Shown here one piece after another: positions 42,201 to 54,983 of a DNA stretch of 64,000 nucleotides; the stretch's first letter is position 1; every line of letters starts with the position of its first letter. Location of the stretch: positions 21,888,686 to 21,952,685 of the forward strand of contig OX246738.1 of NCBI GenBank assembly GCA_945910005.1, written 5' to 3'. Source of the stretch: Isoperla grammatica (lineage: Eukaryota; Arthropoda; Insecta; Plecoptera; Perlodidae). Made by a program: the position numbers and the translations under genes. The notes under the pieces are model-generated. The model did not search any database and was not told where the DNA came from. It saw only the letters and a list, made by a program, of their open reading frames with translations.

Positions 42201-45200
42201 AGGGTTGGTTAAGTCACTTTAAATTAAAGTCCCCCACTGCAAATCAGTTTAGTTACTGAGTGGGTAGACTCTAAAATGTGAATTTATTTATTTTATTTAT
42301 TTATATTAAAAATGAAATTTAGTAGAACAGGAGTAGTAGGGCCTATTCGACTAGTATTAGCCTGACTATTCACTGTTCCTTGTCCAACAATTACACTTGA
42401 AATGCATTATGCCATATGTCATAATGTCCTGCCTGTTAAAGAAAGCTGATCGAGTGATCAACTTGTGGAATATTGCGTTTTAATTAAGCGAGCGTCTCCA
42501 TTAGACCTAAGGCACTCATTCTGTTTTTGTTCTTTTGTTTTTATGTCTCGCGATAGCGGTCGAACGGAACGTCCGATCAAAATGAAATTTGGACCATCCA
42601 CAAGAGCCTCGATGTGGGTTGAATGTGTACAGTTTTGTGGCAAAATTGTTTGAAAAGTTACAAAGTTACACCATAGTTACTGTATTTTTCTGAAACAAAA
42701 TGGCGGCAAAAAGTGAGATAGCCATACACTCATACAGTATTTTATCATTTTTTTTTCCGGTCACGAATATGTTCACTTTATGGAAATCCGATAAGTATTA
42801 GCAAAGTTACACAAAAGTTACTCGAAAATATTTTTTTGAAACACAGTAAGAGCCAAATGTGAAGTGGCTCTATTAGGCTATTGTACATTTTTGTCCGGTT
42901 ACGAATATTCAATATACTAATTTAAACGTGATCTGATAACGTATTAGAAGCAGAAGCCAGCCATTTCTATTGTTATCACTTATCAGTAAGAGCTATATGC
43001 AGTGCCAACAAAAAATCTTACCAATGCACATTGCACAACATCAACAGTGTCGGGAAGTGTAATAGCTATGGAAATTAGAAAAATTTTGCAATGTAAATTC
43101 TTGTATTGTTGTTAATTGTTGATTTCACACTTTTATCTTATCTCTTATATTGAAAAATGACGATAGCTTTGAGAACTTTTCGACAGAAAGTTCGTGGACA
43201 TGGAGGCGCTCGCTTATCAACGCGTCACACAGAGTGTTTTCCTAGTATTTTTATATGGGGTAGCGTAGCATACAACAAACGACTTCACTACAGTGCTGCG
43301 AGCATTCCGGCCACTAAGTGCTGCCTGCTAGAGGTTGCTGAAAACCCGTTGAGAGAAACAGCGCACCATTTATTATAGAAAAATATCCATGTTTGCGCGA
43401 GATAGCAGAGAGAAAAGATTGTATAATTAGAACTGAAAGTGGACTGTATATTTTGATTGAACTTACCGAGAATGCAGTGAGGTGGAGAATAGTATGATGC
43501 CGAAGTGCAGAGACTAGTAGTTTGCCTGGCTTGTGGTAAAGAAAAGATTAAAGAACCCAGGGTTGAAAGGAGAAGAAAGAAAGAGTAAGAAAAACGCCCC
43601 AAGAGAAGCTCGAACCACAAGCAGCAGCTCGTAGACTATAGGTGAGCTCGACGCTCGGAGTCCGCTAGCAGTTCGAAGGCGAGATGACAGGCACGTAGGA
43701 GAGATGAAATCAGACTGGTCTGACTGCACAAGCAGCTCAAACACGAAAACATGCATATGTCACAAGGGGTAGGGGAAAAGGAGATAAGAGCAAAGGGCGT
43801 AGAAGGACGTGACGTAAACAACCGGAAGAGTGACTAAAACCTATATATGAAATTTACTACAAACTAGGGAGGTAGGCGTGAACATCCATTTGATTCCAAA
43901 GATGTTAAAATCAAAATTGTTACTGACGAACTAGAAACTCTTATTGTTGAAAGTTGTAGAGTACCAAATATTGAGTGACTGTTGGCCAGACCACTCCCAA
44001 CGCCTCTGTGCCGATAGAAAATTATTACACCATCCAATAATGCTATTATTAGTAGAGTAATTATTATAAACATTGTATGCTACAATGGCTACAATGGATG
44101 TGGGAAGTAGATATGTAGGCTACACTTCAACGTACAGGAATGCAAGCAAGCTGGTAAACTAAAAACTTAAGAGGAAGGACTACTAGCCAGTATTAAAACC
44201 CGCGAAATTAACTTATTTTCGTCATATCTCAATAACGCCACACAATATCAAAACAGTGACACCTACGCACATTGTGGATTCGTGAGAGCTCAATACCAAA
44301 TGAAAAAGATTTCGTAGATTGTAGTAATTATAGTTGTAATTTCTAATTAACTTGTAAATTAGTTAAATTACAAATAATAATTATAATTACTGCAAACTAA
44401 TAAATCTTAAAAATAAAAAAAATAAAATCTACAGTAATTCTCTATAAGAGTAGGCCTATACAACTTGTTACCATATCTTGTGTATGTGAAGAGTATGCTT
44501 TAGTAGGCTAAGTTTTACATTCCTTGGGCACTATTTCTACTCACCCCCTTGAAATAACTATAAGGCTCGTTTATTTCAGTAGGTCGTTTAAAGAGTTCGG
44601 TAGCATAACCAGGGCTATTACCAACTTGAGAATGTTACGATATTTTTACCAACCAAATATCGTAATTCTCTTTACTTATCTAAGTCATTGAATTCTTATC
44701 GCAGCGAATTTGAAATTGTATGTAGTATAACAATGTAGGGACAATATCACCCTATACCCTAAACATACAAAATAATAAATATATAATTAGTATTGATAAT
44801 GCGTATTAACATGGGTATTAATAATATTATAGTGTAATACTGTAGTTATCAATTATACATATAAAAGTAATCTAGGCCTAAATCATTGGGTCTAGAAAAG
44901 TGCATTTTTAACATACGTTTTAGTTGTAAATACATTCATCATTGACAAGTTTGTAATAGCCCTGATTATGCTAACCACTTGTTTAAAAAAATTATTGAAA
45001 AACCGGGTATAATATGAATTTCAACCAATTCATAGACCTAGACTTGGTATGATAAATCGTAAATACTTGACAGTTAAAGATTATTATGTACATGTGTATT
45101 TATTTGGCAGATAAAAGAAGATGATGAAATGCCTACCAAACTTTGCTACCATTGTGCAACTACATTGATCGAATGGCACAACCTTGCAACGACTGCCACG

Positions 45201-48200
45201 CTCTCAGAGACCAGACTAAAAGCCATCATCCATCAAAAACAATCTAAGGTGAAGCAGCAATAGACTACTAGAATTGTTTTTTCCTTCTTTTAATAGTAAC
45301 AATTTCCTGTTTTGAATGTTCTTGCTTAATTTAGCCAACGGTTTAGCCGCGGTCGCTTTGCCGGTTTCCATAGGAACACCGAAGTTAAGCAGCTTCGGGC
45401 TAGATCAGGAGGTGGATGGGTGACCATTCTCCTCTGAAACACTAGTTACCGTTGGTTAGAGCAGAGTGGAGGGTTCAAAAGCTTGTGTAACAGCTTCGTT
45501 CTTCTCGTCAACTGCTCGGCAGTCCAGCTTAGTGGAGGAACCTATATGACTGGTCAAAGTTATACCGTCCTTTCGGATGGGACGTAAAGCCGATGGTCCC
45601 ATTGGTACTTTTCGACAGGAGTAGGCTACGTGCCGGTGCCGGGTTTCCCCTCCTCCATCATCATGCATCGTTGTTAATCATCCGTTGTTATACTGGTCAC
45701 TGTTTAATGGCATAAAATGCTGTATGCCCCCCAATTCATAAATTAAAAAAAAAAAATGTCTCATTTGCATGCATGCAAATGAGGTGAGCAAATATCTCCA
45801 TAATATTTTGTGTACTTATTAGGGATGTCAATACCCGGAAATATTTGTACCCGGACTACCCGGGTAGTAAATGATACTAAATATGCGTTTTATCGTCATG
45901 GGTGTCAAATGATTCGCAAAGTTGTAGAAAGAGACATTATGTTGTTAAACGGTATCACGTTGCATTGTCTTCGATGCAAAACGATCGCAGAGGTATTCAA
46001 CAAAGCTTCAAAGCTGGCGTCTCCGCTCAGGTAGGCGGTGGTCGGCCGCGTCAAAGCTATGACGTCATAGTCCGAGCTCGAACACAAGAACATGATCGCG
46101 GTAAAGCTACGACGGGCGGGTGCATGCTCCCTCGGACTGCGGCGCTGTTGGGGGGGGGGGGGGGGGGGTCAAGTTAAATGCCGGAAAATTGAAAAGAGCG
46201 GCTCGTACGCTCGCACAAAGACGCCAGTAGGGAAATATCGCAATGTTGAATTAATTTCGGTTTGAACAGAAGAAGGGAACGGGTAGGTAGTACCGGGTAA
46301 CGGGTATTGAAAAGTTGGAACCGTACCCGTATGTACCGGGTACCCGTTGACATCCCTAGTACTTATTCAATATTTGGTAATATTGTTGTATATTTAATGT
46401 TCTTTTCTACATTTTCTATATTTTGTTAGAATGATATTGATAAGACACATACTACAGTACATATAATATATTTTATTTTGTAATATTTTGTAAACTTATA
46501 TACACTTGTATACACGGTCACACAGTTATAACTTTTGTAATATTGTGAAGCGTTCTCAAGATATAAATAAAAAACGCTAATTTCGCACGGCTTTTATAGT
46601 GAGACTCACCTTTCCTGTTTTTAAGTATTAAGTTTAATACATTTATAGAAAAGAAACAAGGCTTTCAAAATAGGCATGATGCATTTAATGCCATCAGCAG
46701 TAGGGATGTGAAAGCATACATTTTTTTTTTCCTCTTATGCAATGATGACCTTTCAGCCATTCATTTTTCTAAAAATTCTAAACCTTTAACCTAGTTTTGA
46801 ACTGATGTTTAAATGTGAATCCCCCCTCCCAAACAAAATGTGTTTATTTTATTTTTGTTTGCAAATTGCTATAGTGTGTGTTGTTCTGCAGTGTGTGAGT
46901 TGTGAGACTGACATACCAAAAGAAGGCTCTGAGCTGCATAGTGTTGCATACTGATACAATAGAGGTGTGTGTCTTGTGTCAGCCTGGTTTAGTAGGACAG
47001 ATGTACATCAAATGCAGAGTTTGAGCCAACGAGAAATTGTATAAGCCATAATCAATATTCTAGGATTCTGTTCACACCAAAGTAAATTCAACTCCACGTT
47101 TATTTTTTTGTTTAAAACTATAAACAAGTTCACTCTATTATTGCGTTTAAACGACCCTTTCGTAGTCAACAGTACCTCTAGAGTGATATGTCATATTATG
47201 ATGTTATACCTCATACAGAAATGTAATACAAGTTTTCTAATATGACTAACTTACAGTTTCAGGCAACCATTATTGCAAATAAGTCTGAGCAACCAATTTC
47301 AATTAAAGACAAGAAGATGATGGGTAGTTATGGACGACAAAGAAAAGTGAACACATTTCCAAAACTTTGTGATGCTATTCAATATAGTGAGAATGCACCA
47401 CCAGCAGCCATCCATGCTGACAAGGTGCCTTTCCTTGGTGACTCTTCTGATTTTTACTTGAAATCAAGTAACAGTATGGAAATTACAGAAGACGACGTTT
47501 TCTGCACCATTGGTTCGGACAACGAAGTAATGACACTAGAGGACTTTTCAAGTAACAGTCAATTAGAAAACAAAAATACTGTCTCCGTTACTGATGAAAC
47601 ATTCGATGACGATCATACACTAGAGATACGAAGCAATGATCATGGCGAACCATCAGTGACAGTAGAAACTGTTAATGGAGCAGAAATAAATTTTACAGAC
47701 CCCGAAGGAATATCAGAAGACCCATCTGGTGAAATTATGGTTGTTTTTTATGATGATCACATACTGAGAGAAAACTTTGAGTGCTTGCCTTTAATTGAGC
47801 AGAGTGACTTAAGGGATAGCCATTTCAGCAGTGATAGTGTTGAAGTCACTGAAGAAGAAAGTTGCAATAGCCCAGCATTTGTCTACGAATACGACATTTT
47901 GAAAGAAGGGTCTACAACAGACTCCCCTAACCCACCAGACAACCAAGTTAACTCTCCAGAGTTATTGCACATTGTTCTAGATAAGTATGAAGAGAGCCAA
48001 GAAGACTTGAGTGAAGATACGTCACATGAAGTTTGCAAAATTGCAAGTGACGAGAATATGGAAAACGATGAATCTAGTACAAGTAATAATGTTGTTGTCG
48101 AGATCGTACGTCAAGATAAGCGCGACCAACTCTACAATGAAGAAGTGACGCTTGATGACAATTTTATTACTGGCCTAAATGCAAACTATCAATGTTGTTA

Positions 48201-51200
48201 TTGTAAGGAAATGTTTCAGTCACAAAGTGAGTGTTTAGAGCATGCATGTTCCTTGTGTAAAGAGAATGGTACCTATTTATTACAAGTCCCCATTGAAACC
48301 AAGATAATAGACCTACAAAAAGATCATCAGGGTCTGTGTTCTAATACTGACTCTATGCCTGTTGAGTTCAGTTCTTCTCTTCCAGCCAACGATAAAAAGA
48401 ACACATGTGAAGTTTGTGACATTTCTTTTCAATCTAAGATGGACTTGGAGGTTCATCGTAGGAAACATGCGATTGGGTGTCCAACAAGCTGGAATAAAAG
48501 AATGAGCAACAATAATGAATTGATGGATTCTGATACGCCGCTGCCATGTTCCGTGTGTGGGAAAACATTTGCGAAACGGTCTTTCGTTACAGCTCATGAA
48601 CGAACACATAAGAATGCATGCTTTTCATGTTCTCTTTGTGGAAAAGAACTGAAGAGTAAGAATACCCTTGCAAAACACATCAGTATCCATAGCAATGCAA
48701 GACCTTTCAAATGTGAAACATGTGGCAAAGGATTCAAACTGAAGGTAATTAGCATTTTACTCCTTCATTACATAATGTGTCCGTTATTGCTATGTGCCCT
48801 TGTTTTTCAATCGTTATATCTGTCCCAAGCAGGGTTGCCAGATTGGGCGGTTTATTACCGATTGGGCTACTCGACTCAAACTATTGGCGGGTAATATTAT
48901 CATTATGCTCTTAGCACCAACTGGGCTCTATTTATCCTTGTACTGACGGTTTTTAGGCTGGTAAAACAATCAACTGCCAAAAAAAAAACCTAATCGTTCC
49001 CAGCCTAATTGTTCGTAAGCAGTGGTAAATGACAATGAATGCACATGCCATTTCACTGAAACTGATAATACAATAGGGAACACATGTATGAAAATTTTAA
49101 TCGATTTTTAAATACCTTGTCTCTCATTTAACAATTTTGCGTCTTTGAATTTTGAAAAACGCATGAGTCTCAGATTGGCCTCAAAATAATTGGTTTAGTA
49201 ACGATAAATAAAAGGGCGCGAAAAACGAGCTGCCGCCATGCGTTGATGGGATTTGACGTCATAGTTTGTGTCTGTGTACGCTCACTGCCTCAGCGATTGG
49301 TCTGTTACGCCACATCTACTGAATCATGACGTTTCAGACGTGCGTGACGTTTCAGATCCCCGAGTTGAAACTTCAATAAATACGACCACATGAAACCTTT
49401 TAAAAAAATTTTTACCTAAGACTTGCATTAATATACTTTTTGAAGCTGATACTATTAAACTAAGTGCTTAGTTTAACAAAAAAAATTGTATGCATTTTCT
49501 TTATTGGCTGCCATACATGTACATACCCTTCCCAACTCAAGACGCACAGGTGTTAACAGTATAGCGTAGTGATAACATCGATTAACCGAAAACCGGTTTC
49601 AAACCCGTTTTGATTTTTAGATTCGGTTCTGCTTTTTTGCGCGGCGTGTGCTTCACCCTCGCTAAGAGCCACGCCTCTGACGGGCGGGCGGTTGGGTTGT
49701 AGATTGCCTAACGACGTGTGTCCCGTAGCAACAAGGAACCACCTGTCGACTACTCAGTTTTCGTCTTCTTTCCTGGGATTTCCTTGTTTGTGTGGATTAA
49801 TTAGCAGCTGTATTATACAGTAAAACCGCTTTTCTACGTTTCTTAGGTTAATGCGTTCCAAAAATCGGTCCGTTAGGGAAATTTTATCCAATAGTACGTT
49901 TTATGTGTTCTCATAATCGGTTTTTCCGGCCAGCCAGTGAGCCGAATTCCAAGTTGTTATTGTTCAAGCGCGACCACATTAGTCATTCATCCCAGTTCTG
50001 CGAAGCGCCCCCCACCCCCTTCCATCACTCAACACAATGCAACCCAGCCGCCAGTGAGTGACTTGACCTTGACCAGCTGCATCTCGTTCTGTGTGGGAGG
50101 GGGGGGGTCTCTGAAAAGGTCGTTTTATCTACGATCTCGGCTGCCGGCACTGAGGATCTTTACCTCCCTCGCTGATACAACCTTACATAAATATGTTTAT
50201 TTTTGGAGAGCGTTTTTTTTTTTTGAAAACCGGTTTTAAACCGGTTTTGAATTCGGTTACCCGGTTAGTAATTTTACTAACCAATGTCATCACTAGTATA
50301 GCCTATTTATACATCTAGGCCCTAGCAAAGAAACAGTGTCGGGAAACGGGCATCCGGAATTTCCCACAGTTAGACAAACATATGCTATGCCTATATAATC
50401 TGCCACTAGTAGTCCCCTTTTAATTCAAATTGAATTGTAATCTACCCTAAAATCCCCAATTTACAAATATTCTGTAGCGACATCATCACTACTTTGAATT
50501 ACAAATAAACTTGAATTAAACGAGTTTAAACTAACAAGGGGCTATTGTAACTTCATTTCATTTACCATACAATTTGTTGTTTAGAATCAGCTCCGGATTC
50601 ACGGCATGATTCATTCTCAAGAGCGCAACTTCACGTGCGAGGTCTGTGCCAGCCGGTTCCGTACTTCGGCTCTGCTCAAGCAGCACCAGCTCAGCCACTC
50701 AGGCGTGCGACCATACGAATGCGACGTTTGCGGAGCGGCGTTCAACCGTAATGGCAACTTGAGCATACACAAGAAGAGACATGCAGCAGAGTGAGTTTAA
50801 ATTAATTTTACACTTAAACAAAGTGAATTAACTTTATAGAGAACAAGTTTATGTTACACCCTAGCCTACAGCACTAGTTTGCAATTTATCAATGATTTGA
50901 ATGATATCAGATAGATATTACATTCTTCTAGCTTTAAAAAAAAAACTACTAAGTTTACTGCGACCTGTAATTGGGTTCAGTTTTGATAAGACCATTGAAC
51001 GAATGATTGCTTTGTACAGATACGAGGGCCAGAGAAAGAGAAAGAAAGCGAAGGCTGTTGCCGACGGAACTCTAGTGCAATGCTCGACATGCAACAAGAG
51101 TTTCACTTCCATCCTGACGCTGAAATACCACGTGGGGCGTCATAACGGTGACAAGTATCCGTTTGACTGTGAATATTGCGAGAAACGCTTCCCGTCGCTG

Positions 51201-53990
51201 GTCTCTTACCGAACGCACATTCGAATCCACACCGGTGAACGACCGTACGCGTGCTCGGATTGTGACAAGTCTTTCCGTAGTGCGGCATCTCTCAAACAAC
51301 ACGTGGTCAGTTTACATTCGGACAAGTTCCCTCACGAGTGTGGCAGTTGTGACAGGTATTTGTCAAAGAGCAATTTGTTTGTCAACATTGTAAACCAAAT
51401 TTCTAGAAGTTCTTGGCTGCCCGGTAACAAACCGAGTACCCCGATTTTCAAATTGTTAAAATAGTTTTAGCATTGAGTTTATTAGTGTAGGGTTAGAGAC
51501 CCAGCGGCCATTGGCGGCTATCTACCAATAAATTTCCCGTGGACTCTAGTAGTACGATCTCGTACCGCTAGAAAGCGCTACACGTACCCACTGATGTCAG
51601 CGTTCCTGTGGAAAGAAGGGATACTACGTAGTACGATCACGTGGCTTAGGTCTAGCCTAGGTCTAGGCCCAACTCTTTTAGTCTAGGCCATTACTAGGCT
51701 ACAATAAGCCTAGGCCTACATTAATAGGCCTACATTAGTAACGTAGTACTACAGCCTAGCCTATATAATGTATAAAACCTTATATAATGTGTTGTAATAA
51801 AGTATTAGCTTACTTATTGTTAACTTCGTGCCCGTTTGACATGTTTATCAGAACAGATGATAATGCTTTAATAACAATATCCACCGCCATCTGGATACTA
51901 CTACCTAACCGACTTCGCATCTGCGCGTACTACGTAGTATCCCTTTCTTTCCACAGGAACGCTGACATCAGTGGGTACGTGTAGCGCTTTCTAGCGGTAC
52001 GAGATCGTACTACTAGAGTCCACGGGAAATTTATTGGTAGATAGCCGCCAATGGCCGCTGGGTCTCTAACCCTACACTAATAAACTCAATGGTTTTAGGG
52101 TTGAAGTCACAAATATATGCCACACAAATATAGGCCTATCACTGTTATTTAATACAGTGTAACAGTATAAGACTACATTATAATTAATACACGATTAGAA
52201 GGTCACACTTAAATGTGTCTCATAAGTCATGTTTATTGATCATTTTTTAAATTTGTAAATATATATATTTTTATAGTCAACTGTGTGAGATCATGAACTT
52301 ATAATAGTAACCTCGTTACTGGATGTGCAACATGGTTAGAAAATGCGTCTGCGATTCTCATTTCCAGTTTTTGATATGGTCGGCCATTTTAGCCCCTATC
52401 ACTAAGCAATGACACATCAACAGTCACATCGACAATAGCTATCTTTACATTTCGGACCGTACTTAGTACCAGACTGAGAACTGTCATGGCCGCTTGCGTT
52501 TATATGAAGGTGTACCTAAACTTGATTTCGGTCTCGCGCCACATTGGTCGTACATAAACCTGCTTTTTCCTTCTGCCATATAAAATTAATTTAAAGATGC
52601 ATCTTGGCGAACAAAAGTTTCCAAGCTGTTGTAAATATTTTACTTGATTTTTGTTGATGGCAACTATAATCATTTTCCATCTTATTCACCTACAAACAGC
52701 GTTCGTTCAAAGTTTCAGTTCTTCAGTCAGTACGTTCTACCCGTTTACATGATAGGACTGAGTCGGTCTTTCGGTAGGGTCTAGCTTTTTTGGCGGACCG
52801 GACCCAGTCGGTTCGGTCCCATTTTCTAGGTGTTTACATTGCCTGGACCGTACTCGTACTGGACTTAGTCCGTCATGTAAACAGGGTAAATGTAAACAAT
52901 TTCAAAATCCGAAACTTAAGTTCTAAAATGGCCGCCTACCACCGACTTTTATGGCTATTTCAGTGGTACATACATTGATTTACTAGCCGATTCAGGTCCA
53001 TTAACAAAGTTACTATTATAAGTCCATGGTGAGATTAATTTCGCAAATAAACCTAATTACTAATTAATTAGTAATCAACCTTTAAACTGACTAAATGTGT
53101 TGACTATAGTCATGCCAGAATTCAGCAGCTGAGTATGCAAGCTGAGTGGACCAGTGCCAAGCTGCTTACTTTGCTGACAGTAAGCAAGGTGTTTCATTAT
53201 TCAGTACGGAGTCGGCTGAGTAATTTAAAGCAATTGGAACTAAATACCGTTGACTGCTATTTCTAAACTCGAAAACACAGTACCTAAATACGAAACATTT
53301 GATTCTTCTTTTTCTGGCGTTTCTTTCTTTTAGTATATATTACTTCAATCCTTGCTTTTAAATAACAGATTTAGCCATTTCTGGCAGTTACTTAACAGAT
53401 TTTCACTTTTGTTATTGCAGTCGCTTGACAAAGAAGAATCAGAAATGGAACAAATGGTATTTTGATGACCCCCCATCTTAAAAACAAGTATTTTCATTCC
53501 AAATTTCCAAGCCAGCGTAATTTTCTGCGTATCGAGCAAAATCAGCAGCTGAATTATGGCGCGTGACATATTTATGTCTAACAATAATAAAAAAACAATA
53601 CAACCCATAAATAAAACCAATAAACATTTTAAAGGCAGACTGTTGGGCTGCCGAATACAAAACTGGCAGCTCGAGATTTTGAGCACTGCTGATGGTACTG
53701 TTGGGAATTAATTCAGAGATAAAATGAATGAATTAAATTAATTGATAATTTATTTGTGCTACGTATTTATAAATTTGTTGCTGCTCTTGGGTACATAAAT
53801 TTTAATTTTTTGTAGAAAATTCAAGAGGCTCCAGTCACTGATCGTTCACAGACGCACTCATACAGGCGAGAAAAATCACAAATGTCCGGAATGCGGGCGT
53901 GCATTTGCTGAAAAGGGGGACATGCGTAAACACCTTCGTACACACGACAACACCAAAGCCGCCAGATTAAAAGCAAGCCTAGCACTTTAA
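39233..53990 (+). CDS. ZAD and C2H2 zinc-finger transcription factor, 838 residues (6 coding exons)
   Basis: Exons 39233-39412, 45111-45248, 47263-48744, 50585-50790, 51020-51355, 53816-53990 join in matching phases (0, 0, 0, 2, 2) to 839 codons with stop TAA. The ZAD domain is split over exons 1 and 2: C27-x2-C30 (ICRLCLGN) and C72-x2-C75 (KLCYHCATTL); ZAD zinc modules mediate dimerisation. Exon 3 encodes a long acidic region, a degenerate CCHC-like finger (CCYCKEMF) and three C2H2 fingers plus the first half of a fourth. The rest gives eleven canonical fingers in all, ending CPECGRAFAEKGD and a basic tail. Finger halves meet across introns exactly (FKLK|NQLRIH, SCDR|KFKRLQ). A stop lies directly before the first ATG (39233); ATGs at codons 20 and 23 have stronger initiation contexts. 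The acceptor for exon 3 could be 47257 instead. Paralogue of the gene at 2597-12798. Probably nuclear; targets unknown. Confidence 0.9.
39569..40184. mobile_element. Foldback element, CATTGAG family, full copy A (616 bases)
   Basis: The two arms of about 175 bases are almost perfect inverted copies (CATTGAGTTTGTTAGTG at the end; CCACTGGGTCTCT-type and GGAAATTTATTGGTAGA blocks within). The target duplication is 7 bases, GTGGAAC (39562-39568 and 40185-40191). The short open frame inside (39675-39872) is also in copy B and encodes nothing recognisable. It lies in intron 1 of the ZAD gene. Confidence 0.9.
40671..41531. mobile_element. Non-autonomous hAT element with GTAGCG arrays
   Basis: CAGTGTTGGAAAGTAGCG at the left and the inverted CAGTGTTGTAAACGCTAC at the right. 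Exact 8-base duplication TTGTGTTG (40663-40670 and 41532-41539). Both subterminal zones are dense with AGTAGCG and AGTAGCATGCTAC, probably binding sites for the mobilising transposase. No transposase. It lies in intron 1 of the ZAD gene. Confidence 0.9.
41878..42075 (+). repeat. tRNA-derived SINE
   Basis: A-box-like TGGTTCAGTGGTTAGCA, an anticodon-arm-like CCTGCTCCAATGCAG and the B box GGGTTCAAATCC fold as a tRNA-like head (41879-41952). AGAAGTTTTTTAACTT and an unrelated body of about 120 bases follow. A tRNA gene is unlikely because the acceptor stem does not pair and related copies exist at 29806-29884 and 8949-9020. Confidence 0.75.
42487..43214. mobile_element. TA-flanked MITE, AGCGAGCG family, copy 2 (uninterrupted)
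   Basis: AGCGAGCGTCTCCA at the left, the inverted AGCGAGCGCCTCCA at the right, TA on both sides. Matches the split copy at 13949-15217 along its length (GCGATAGCGGTCGAACG, TTGAAAAGTTACAAAGTTAC, AAGTTCGTGGACATGGA). About 730 bases, no transposase. Confidence 0.72.
44599..44976. mobile_element. MITE with GGTAGCATAACCAGGGC ends
   Basis: GGTAGCATAACCAGGGCTA at the left corresponds to the inverted GGTTAGCATAATCAGGGCTA at the right, continuing into TTAC-AACTTG. 378 bases, AT-rich, no coding capacity, no clear target duplication. It lies in intron 1 of the ZAD gene. Confidence 0.55.
45334..45760 (+). repeat. 5S rRNA-derived SINE
   Basis: The first 125 bases follow 5S rRNA layout. They start GCCAACGG, contain ACACCGAAGTTAAGCAGC and GGTGGATGGGTGACC (the A-box and C-box regions of the 5S internal promoter) and close with CCGTTGGTT, which pairs with the start. 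It is too diverged for a working 5S gene. A body of about 300 bases follows with CCGTCCTTTCGGATGGGACG, which I recognise as similar to a central domain in several animal SINE families, then an A-rich tail near 45750. It lies in intron 2 of the ZAD gene. Confidence 0.75.
45820..46358. mobile_element. Non-autonomous hAT element, TAGGGATGTCAA type
   Basis: TAGGGATGTCAATACCCGG at the left and the inverted TAGGGATGTCAACGGGTACC at the right. Exact 8-base duplication GTACTTAT (45812-45819 and 46359-46366). CCCGG/CCGGG motifs crowd both ends. A run of about 20 G lies at 46149-46168. It lies in intron 2 of the ZAD gene. Confidence 0.9.
49567..50295. mobile_element. Non-autonomous hAT element with AACCGG-rich ends
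   Basis: TAGTGATAACATCGATTAACC at the left and the inverted TAGTGATGACATTGGTTAG at the right. Flanks GTATAGCG (49559-49566) and GTATAGCC (50296-50303) match at 7 of 8 bases. Subterminal AAAACCGGTTT palindromes occur at both ends. It lies in intron 3 of the ZAD gene. Confidence 0.82.
51471..52091. mobile_element. Foldback element, CATTGAG family, full copy B (621 bases)
   Basis: Ends CATTGAGTTTATTAGTGTAG in both orientations, arms of about 170 bases, target duplication GTTTTAG of 7 bases (51464-51470 and 52092-52098). Same inner sequence as copy A but in the opposite orientation. It lies in intron 5 of the ZAD gene. Confidence 0.9.
52740..52886. mobile_element. Short TA-flanked MITE (147 bases)
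   Basis: CCCGTTTACATGATAGGACT at the left, inverted CCCTGTTTACATGACGGACT at the right, TA on both sides (52738-52739, 52887-52888). Inside are several near-palindromic GGACC/GGTCC blocks. No coding capacity. Confidence 0.65.
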
Positions 53991-54431
53991 GCCAGTTGCT
54001 CAACACGGTTGAACAAGGCCCTTGAATATACACGAGAGAAGGCTTGCTACGAAGCCGGCGTCCATGTCTTCGTATTTATGGCAGTTTTAAGGAGATGGAC
54101 AGTCATGTTACAAACACCGAGCCTTGTTGATGCTCAATATTCCAGACATTATCTGTGATAAATTTTACAAATAGTACTCTTGTTCAAAAGTGCTAGTCAT
54201 AGATTATATGCATTATTGCATTACCTATGTATGTACATATACATATGTACCTATGTATGTATAACTCAGTTGGCAGGTGAACAATAACTTTTCTCCATGT
54301 ACTCACAGTGTGGTGTCACTGCAGTCTGATTCTATGAATCATGATAAATGTAATGTTCTGTAATTGGCTTAAAAACTAGGTCACTGTTTCCTGCACCTGA
54401 CTGATCTCAGAGGATATCCTAAACCGTAAAC

Positions 54432-54437
54432 AATAAA
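54432..54437 (+). terminator. Poly(A) signal AATAAA for the ZAD zinc-finger gene
   Basis: The AATAAA lies about 440 bases after the stop codon at 53988-53990 on the same strand and is followed by A-rich then T-rich sequence. Confidence 0.5.
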
Positions 54438-54940
54438 GAAAACATTTGCTCTACATGCTACATAGTTACATGCTAAACGGATCTAATATAATCAGTATTA
54501 TTATTCAGTATGGTTGTTATTTGTACTGTACTGAATTTGTATTACTGATTATCAATCTAATAATCAAAACAACTACCTACCATGTGGATTGTAATATTTG
54601 GTGAATTTATCATTCAGTCTGTAGGTGTAGGTGTACCAAACCTCATTCCATCTAGACTCATTACGGATTTCGAGTTCTTGAGATATACGTAATTTAAAAA
54701 ATGAGAATTTTGTGCGATTTTTACACCCACGCTATCCCTTTGTCTTAACGTTCTGTCAACAAAAAAGAGTGGATGCATTGGATTGAAGCAGGCAAGATAG
54801 TTTGGTCCTCATGACAAGAGTCTTGACCAAGAGTCAAGGAGGCAACTTGATTGCAATGTGACAGTCTTGAACAAGTATGTCAAAAAACCTTTAAACAAGA
54901 AATGTTTTATTTAAATAACAATTTATAGGTCTAGGCTAAC

Positions 54941-54983
<43 letters not shown>

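Noticed and set aside
45334..45458. A functional 5S rRNA gene
   Set aside because: Too diverged, no T-run terminator directly after it, and it continues into a SINE body with an A-rich tail.
46890..46950. Extra exon with CVSCETDIPKEGSEL after a good acceptor in intron 2 of the ZAD gene
   Set aside because: The frame hits a stop within 20 codons without a donor, and the flanking exons already join in phase without it.
48829..48900. Left end of a hAT-like element (CAGGGTTGCCAGATTGGG)
   Set aside because: The terminus looks familiar, but no inverted right end or target duplication could be found before the next exon.
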